NCBI GenBank assembly: GCA_001970955.1
Contig: MPUH01000140.1
Location: forward strand, 1-64,000
Length of the DNA: 64,000 nt
Source of the DNA: Stentor coeruleus
Lineage: Eukaryota > Ciliophora > Heterotrichea > Heterotrichida > Stentoridae
Direction: 5' to 3'
Shown here one piece after another: positions 58,900-64,000 of the stretch; position 1 is the first letter of the stretch, and each line of letters begins with the position of its first letter. The notes below the pieces were generated by a model. The model saw nothing but the letters and a program-made list of their open reading frames with translations. It made no database searches and was not told where the DNA came from. The translations under genes were made by a program, and so were the position numbers.

Positions 58900-60240
58900 A
58901 GTAGTTTTTATGCTTATAATGACTGCAGCCTTTGTAAATATTCTTTCATCTTGATTTTTTTCCTTTTTCTTTGCATTACCAAAATTTGCCTTATGCTCAC
59001 TTAGTATTGAGAAATGCTCTGTAGTTTCTTTAGGTACATCCTGCATCATGTGTTTGAACTTCTTATAATTTTATGAACCTAACAATTAACTATATTTTTT
59101 AATTGTATAGGCTAGTTTACGAATTTGCTGAATGACTTGATAAATATAGTTATTGTTGATTACCAGTTCAAGATCGAATGTAAAATACTCCTTTCACTAC
59201 TTTTGAAAGTATGAGGATATGATAATATGATATTTTTGATTAAATAGATCAACACCTTCCATATTCTTTCTGTAATCAAGTACATTGATAGGAATCTCAA
59301 AATGCTTACTTTTACCACTTTTTTCAAATCTAAAATCAGTTGGTTTTGTAGGCTGTTATCATTAGAAATCAATTTTTAATTTTTCTTTTGTCTAGCCAGT
59401 ATGTTGAAGTAAGTTCTTTCTTTAGCAAGAATAAAACTTACTATGTTTTATTTTTTTTTGCAACAAGTGTTATTGATTTATACTAATTATCAGTATAAAT
59501 AATGACTACTACAAAAAAAAATTACTAGCATATTTTGACTTAAATTATAAAGTTTTATTTTTCTTGATTCTTTCTAAAATTTGTGGCTCAAATAATATCC
59601 AGTTTTTGATTCACTACTAGAAAATCTTTATCAGCGTATTTTTCATAGTCTTCATCAGCGTATATTTTTTTAGTTTATACCTTCTTTTGAATACTATCAG
59701 AGTTTCATCAAGTGAAAACTTTTTATTAGGTTGATATGGTACTTTAGATATTCGCTGAAGATGATTTTAAATGCTATCAAGTCTTCTAAGTTTATTATTT
59801 TCACTTTTTTACCGATTTCTAAAAATTTTTTTTATTTCTTCAAATCTGTTTATTGTCATAGATTTTTGAATCAGAAAGAATTCCAAAGCCCATGAGTTTC
59901 GAATTGATAGCTTTTGGTCGATTTCTATCATAATAATCAAATCAAAATAAGTTTTTAATTCTTGAGGTATTAATTCATACTAGTCAATAACACCCTTCGT
60001 TTTCTTTCTCAAGATTATTCATTTAAAGGAAAGATTTGTCTAATTTTAAATTCTAGAAAGCAAAACACAACTCAAAGAGCTGGATTGAATCAACTTCTGC
60101 AAGTAAATAATACAATTTTGATAATTTGCTATGATCATCTCTATTTCTTCCTTTTATAAATATCAATCCTTGAATACTCTGAAGTTTATGAATTTTTAGC
60201 TAAGAAAATTTTATTAGAGAAAAAAAATATTTGTAGTATA
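58900..60240 (-). mobile_element. decayed piggyBac-type transposase (DNA transposon fossil)
   Basis: Minus-strand translation shows piggyBac (DDE_Tnp_1_7) landmarks in order: GLIFIKGRNRDDHSKLSKLYY (60190-60120), MTINRFEEIKKIF (59875-59830), KFSLDETLIVFKRRYKLKKY with the first catalytic Asp (near 59720), and MEGVDLFNQKYH (about 59260), equal to the MGGVDL.DQ block. The pieces lie in more than one frame with several stops, so the gene is dead. TIRs and TTAA duplications were not found. It sits in the 2.3-kb gap between DOMON paralogs 1 and 2, and this gap is otherwise empty. The family assignment is by motif only. Confidence 0.6.
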
Positions 60241-60950
60241 TATACTACCCGTTATGTAGATATCATAAATAAAAATTAGAATATAGAATTAATATGTTGA
60301 AAGCTTTAAGATTAATATTTGAAGGTCTGACTAAGTGAAATATAACTATTGGGTAAGAAACTCAATAAAATTTAAAAACTATACAATTTTTTTTATATAC
60401 TTGACTACAAAAATATCAATAATCGCAAAAAACTTATGTTTTGTATTTTTTCTATAATTAAAGACAACATCAGCATATCTCTACCTACAAAAATTCTTGA
60501 TAGAAAATTAATGTTTTGGATGTAAATCACAAGGAAAAATGCATTAAATAGCCTAGCTTCTATTTAATAAAAATTTTATAAGCTAAAATATTTTTTTTTC
60601 TAATCGATAAAACCAATTGCACATCAAATTTAAAAAAATACACATTTCTTACTGGCTTGACCAAAATCATCATTTTAACTATAATTAAAAAAATTAAAAA
60701 ATCCTAAAGTATTATAATATTCACTCAAAAATCATTACAAAGTTATTTTCATACTTAATATCCTATATCTAATTTCCTAATATCCAATTCCGCTATATTT
60801 GATTTAATCATACCATGAAACTTATTTTCCTCCAAACTTTGATTTCCTTAATCCATCTTCCCAACATCTTTAAATCCTAAAAAGTATTCCAACTCATAAA
60901 ATCTTTTTTCCTAAACAATCACACAAATCCTCCTTAATTCTATTATCTAA
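60241..60950. other. spacer right of the piggyBac fossil
   Basis: About 700 AT-rich bases; the last 200 are C-rich and G-poor, the 3' flank of the next minus-strand gene. No gene seen. Confidence 0.45.
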
Positions 60951-61487
60951 TTAAGCTTCAACAACACAATCCTTGTCAAAATCTTCTGATAATACAATAT
61001 CAATAATATCTCTATTATCACTATCATGTTTTAGCTGTACATCTCCACTCATCTGCCCACAAGCCCAAAGTAATTGATAAGGGTCATCTTTGATATATTC
61101 TTTATCATAAACATCTCCTGAAACAACAAGTCTAGACCAAGTATATGTAAAAGTAGCTGAATCATAAACAGGATTGATAATGTTATCATCACCTCCTAAG
61201 TCAGTATCTAATGTTGGTTCTCCATTAGATTCAGCATATCTATCTGAAGGATTATCAGTCAAAATAAAGTTGTTTATATCAGCACCTGTCATTCCACTTC
61301 CATCTTCATCGTATTTCAAACCAATACCAACCCAGCCAAATTCGTCTAAGGTGTCAGATAACAATGTAAGCTTAAAATCTATGTTCAGGCTGTCTGGGAA
61401 AGACCATTCAAGTGTCCATCCTTTAGGAAGACATATTCTACCTGAGAGAGCTAGTCCTAGTAAACAGAGGATTAACAAGTATTTCAT
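60951..61487 (-). CDS. secreted DOMON-domain protein, paralog 2
   Basis: 178 aa. Signal peptide MKYLLILCLLGLALSG, then GRICLPKGWTLEWSFPD. DOMON core: FGWVGIGLKYDEDGSGMTGADINNFIL, and the shared SGDVYDKEYIKDDPYQLLWACG with a short tail ending CVVEA. It is the closest relative of paralog 1, with long identical runs in the centre. The same conserved Cys pair is present. The start is preceded by GTTACCGTTATA right up to the ATG, as in paralogs 1 and 3. Confidence 0.8.
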   Translation of the reverse strand: MKYLLILCLLGLALSGRICLPKGWTLEWSFPDSLNIDFKLTLLSDTLDEFGWVGIGLKYDEDGSGMTGADINNFILTDNPSDRYAESNGEPTLDTDLGGDDNIINPVYDSATFTYTWSRLVVSGDVYDKEYIKDDPYQLLWACGQMSGDVQLKHDSDNRDIIDIVLSEDFDKDCVVEA

Positions 61488-61500
61488 TATAACGGTAACA
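61485..61500 (-). promoter_or_regulatory. conserved start motif of DOMON paralog 2
   Basis: Minus strand GTTACCGTTATAATG ending in the start codon; compare paralogs 1 and 3. Confidence 0.5.
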
Positions 61501-62320
61501 TAACATTTTTCTGGTGGAGATAAAAGAAGAAGAATTTTCTTAGGATAAATCTATGTATGAGTGTTTAATGATTCTGTAAAGGAAAAATACTTGTTTTCTT
61601 AGGGATGATATGAAAGGATAGGCTTTAGATAGAGGAAATGATGGTTTATGGTTGATGGAATGGTTTTATTATAATCATTTTTTTTTGTGTAATCATTAGA
61701 AGAAGAGAGAATTTGATTTTTGTAGTTATTTTTTTTGCCTTGTGGATGGAGAAGGTGAAATTTTGGTGAGTTGCTTGGAATATGGGTTTTATAAATGACT
61801 GTTATGTAGGATTTTTTTTATTTATGCTTTGATTTCGCATGCTAAANTTGTGTAATCATTAGAAGAAGAGAGAATTTGATTTTTGTAGTTATTTTTTTTG
61901 CCTTGTGGATGAAGAAGGTGAAATTTTGGTGAGTTGCTTGGAATATGGGTTTTATAAATGACTGTTATGTAGGATTTTTTTTATTTATGCTTTGATTTCG
62001 CATGCTAAGAGTTCGTGAATTATGTATTTAGATGCGGGTTATGTGTTTTAGATGCAAATTATGTATTTTAGATGCAGGCTAACTATTCAAGTATTAAAAA
62101 AAAATTTATCCTAAACAAAAAGTCGATTTACTATAAGCTCTCTACCAACGTTACCAGTTTTAATCATATCAATCATAAATATTATCCCATCCTTAAAAAC
62201 ACACATTTCACACAAAATCCCAAAAATCTTCTTCAACTAAAACAAAAACCTAACCTTTTACAAAATATTCAAAAATCTCACTTACCCTTTACCCAAAAAT
62301 CTTACTAACATTCTATCTTA
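61488..62320. other. spacer with an N-joined duplication
   Basis: About 830 bases. It contains a 161-bp direct duplication around N 61847, then a C-rich, G-poor stretch (62090-62310) at the 3' side of paralog 3. The real spacer is probably about 160 bp shorter. Confidence 0.6.
61685..62008. repeat. direct duplication of 161 bp around a single N
   Basis: 61685-61845 and 61848-62008 are copies of 161 bp that differ at one base (GATGGAGAAGG versus GATGAAGAAGG). Only AN lies between them. As at 48289, this looks like two overlapping contig ends joined without merging, with one base from a sequencing error or another allele. Confidence 0.85.
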
Positions 62321-62854
62321 TTAAATTCCAGCAATACACCCTTTATCAAAATCCTCTGACAAGATAATATCTTCTATATTCCCATCATCATCCTTCCTAA
62401 TCTGCTCATGAACAATAATTTCCCCATAAGCCCAAAGAAGTTTATAATTATCTCCTTTAATATAAACCTTATCATAAATATCCCCAGAATCAATTAACCT
62501 TCTCCAAGTATACACATAATTCTTATCATCATAATCTGAAACAATTATATCATCAGTTCCTCCAAATTCTTTATCAGATGGCGGTTCACCATAAGCTTCA
62601 GCATAACTATCAATAGGTAATTCATTCAATATAATATTATTTATATCAGCACCAGCCATTCTATAACCTTCTTCATCATATTTAAAGCCGATGCTAACCC
62701 ATTCATATCTCTCTATAGTCTCTTGATCCAAAGTTAATGTAAACTCTATTGTCAAATCATTAGGGAAAGTCCATTCAACAACCCATCTTCTGTCTAAACA
62801 AATCCTTCCTGATAAGACTAAACCAAAAATACCAAGTAGTAATAAGCATTTCAT
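62321..62854 (-). CDS. secreted DOMON-domain protein, paralog 3
   Basis: 177 aa. Signal peptide MKCLLLLGIFGLVLSG, GRICLDRRWVVEWTF, then a more changed core: YEWVSIGFKYDEEGYRMAGADINNIIL, where the GWVGIG of the other copies is EWVSIG. SGDIYDKVYIKGDNYKLLWAYG is kept. It is therefore more diverged than paralogs 1 and 2. Its end is 45 bp from the stop of paralog 4 on the same strand. The start is preceded by GTTACCGTTATT. Confidence 0.8.
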   Translation of the reverse strand: MKCLLLLGIFGLVLSGRICLDRRWVVEWTFPNDLTIEFTLTLDQETIERYEWVSIGFKYDEEGYRMAGADINNIILNELPIDSYAEAYGEPPSDKEFGGTDDIIVSDYDDKNYVYTWRRLIDSGDIYDKVYIKGDNYKLLWAYGEIIVHEQIRKDDDGNIEDIILSEDFDKGCIAGI

Positions 62855-62867
62855 AATAACGGTAACC
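62852..62867 (-). promoter_or_regulatory. conserved start motif of DOMON paralog 3
   Basis: Minus strand GTTACCGTTATTATG ending in the start codon. The 45-bp spacer between paralogs 3 and 4 contains little else. Confidence 0.5.
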
Positions 62868-62899
62868 TTTCTAAATTTTCTAATTATTATCGCTAATAA

Positions 62900-63502
62900 C
62901 TAATCTATTTCAATCAGTTCATCATCATCTGGTTTTCCATATTCAATTGAATTTTCTTCACCTTCTGGGCATCCACTAGAAAATTCTGAGTCCAATACAA
63001 TAAGAGTCACATCACGATCTACTGTGAAATGTTTCATCTGTATACCATCAATAACATCACCTCTTGCCCATAATAGTTTGTATCCTTTCCCTTTTGTATA
63101 AGTTTTATCATGTTTATCTCCTGATATCAAAGGTCTGACCCATGAAAATACCCTAATACCATCTACATATGATGCTGTTGTCATATGATTATCTTCTGTA
63201 CCACCATATTTAGCATCTTCATCTGGCATTCCGTTAGTTAAAGCGGTTCTATCAGTGAAAGTACCCCCAAATATTATGTTGGTTATATCAGCACCGACCA
63301 TTGCTACACCAGCTTCTTCATCATATTTAAGCCCAATACCAACCCAGCCATAGTTCTCTGATGTATCAGGATCAAGAGTTAACTTAAAGCCTATTTCTTC
63401 GTTAGCTGTAAAAGACCATTCAAAGACCCAACCTTTAGGAAGGCAAGTTTTTCCGGCATGAATCCCAACTACAAGTGCTAAAGCGATAATAGTTTTTAGC
63501 AT
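62900..63502 (-). CDS. secreted DOMON-domain protein, paralog 4
   Basis: 200 aa, the longest copy. Signal peptide MLKTIIALALVVGIHA, then GKTCLPKGWVFEWSF. Core GWVGIGLKYDEEAGVAMVGADI is canonical; the SGDKHDKTYTKGKGYKLLWARG block is present, and a longer acidic C-terminus (ENSIEYGKPDDDELIEID) is unique to this copy. It is the most distant member in sequence and lacks the CCGTTA motif at its start (GTAATTTAATTATG precedes the ATG instead), suggesting a different expression pattern. Confidence 0.8.
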   Translation of the reverse strand: MLKTIIALALVVGIHAGKTCLPKGWVFEWSFTANEEIGFKLTLDPDTSENYGWVGIGLKYDEEAGVAMVGADITNIIFGGTFTDRTALTNGMPDEDAKYGGTEDNHMTTASYVDGIRVFSWVRPLISGDKHDKTYTKGKGYKLLWARGDVIDGIQMKHFTVDRDVTLIVLDSEFSSGCPEGEENSIEYGKPDDDELIEID

Positions 63503-64000
63503 AATTAAATTACAAAAAAACGCTTAGTCATTTTTTATGGCAGTGCATTTAGTATATGATTTTAGTTTAGGGATAAGATTTTAAGGTAAATACTAGGAAT
63601 TTAATAGATTTTTATATGCAGCGGGTATTAGTAAGGGTAGATGTTGAGTTTGATAAGGGTATGTGAAGATATAAAATTATGTTTACTTTGGGTTATTAGG
63701 AATAGATAGTGTGGATATGAGTACTGTTATAGTGAAAATATTATATAAAGTGTATAAGAATTATAAGAAAAACTGTTTAAGAGGCAAGATTGAAAAGACC
63801 CTTTTGAAATATTTTATATCATAATAAATCATCACTTATAATAATACATAAACATATAAATTTACGATAAAATGCTTCATAAAGTCCAAATACCAACTTA
63901 TATAAACAAAATTTACTAACCTTCATATAATCAACACGCATTTTTTAAAAAACTATCATACAAACATATTAAAAAATCATATACTTATAATATAAAAATC
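63503..64000. other. right edge of the window, no gene seen
   Basis: About 500 bases upstream of paralog 4. G-rich and C-poor at first, then AT-rich. No gene seen before the window ends. Confidence 0.5.

Noticed and set aside
1-64000. alternative genetic code for the whole window
   Set aside because: Well-conserved genes (kinesin-2, IFT57, eL34, DTD1, PP2C) end in TAA/TAG/TGA at the expected place and have no in-frame stops.
1-64000. tRNA, rRNA genes and CRISPR arrays
   Set aside because: No T-arm-like GTTCGAATC with matching stems, no rRNA segments, and no regularly spaced repeats were seen.

Overview
The window looks like nuclear (macronuclear-type) DNA of a heterotrich ciliate, most likely Stentor or a close relative. 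The evidence is very AT-rich spacers, dense small genes, TAA, TAG and TGA all used as stops, Gln encoded by CAA/CAG, and six introns of exactly 15 nt with GTAA/GTAT...TAG ends. Stentor is known for 15-16 nt introns and the standard genetic code. Blepharisma shares the introns but reads TGA as Trp, which does not fit here. The assignment is an inference from these features.

Layout. 1-2038: right part of a kinase-like/HExxH gene that appears broken. 2651-8232: a DHHC acyltransferase, an unknown basic protein, a long empty stretch with two tandem repeats, and the ciliary gene IFT57. 9623-17235: an MKT1-like RNA regulator, a decayed pogo/Tigger-type transposase, a kinesin-2 motor and a MAP kinase kinase. 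18111-24247: a TPR/IQ protein, a divergent HSF-like protein, NDUFA8-like, a coiled-coil protein and the exosome subunit RRP40. 25139-30372: an RCC1 protein, EMC3, a four-helix membrane protein, an unknown protein and an R2R3-like Myb protein. 31861-38385: an unknown gene diverging from ELP5, an FoP-like RNA-binding protein, a MAPKKK, an unknown protein and a second DHHC enzyme. 38762-46392: coiled-coil, VPS9, GAF and unknown proteins. 47188-57153: RING/MORN, ribosomal eL34, PP2C, an alpha/beta hydrolase without its nucleophile, a DENN protein and its close neighbour, a zinc-finger coiled-coil protein and DTD1. 58079-63502: four tandem secreted DOMON-domain paralogs on the minus strand, with a decayed piggyBac transposase between the first two.

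No operon logic is evident; genes lie on both strands and spacers range from a few bases to over 2 kb. Shared themes are cilia and intracellular transport (IFT57, kinesin-2), Rab/membrane regulation (VPS9, DENN, FYVE-like, two DHHC enzymes), signalling (MAPKK, MAPKKK, PP2C, GAF) and RNA biology (MKT1, RRP40, ELP5, FoP, eL34). Three signalling proteins carry N-terminal acylation signals that DHHC-type enzymes could act on, but this link is only an inference.

Points for a second look: the kinase/HExxH fusion; the two transposon fossils; the DOMON cluster with a conserved motif abutting the ATG; a G-to-C strand-composition switch inside many spacers; the Ser-to-Gly hydrolase; and two N-marked duplications that look like unmerged contig ends.
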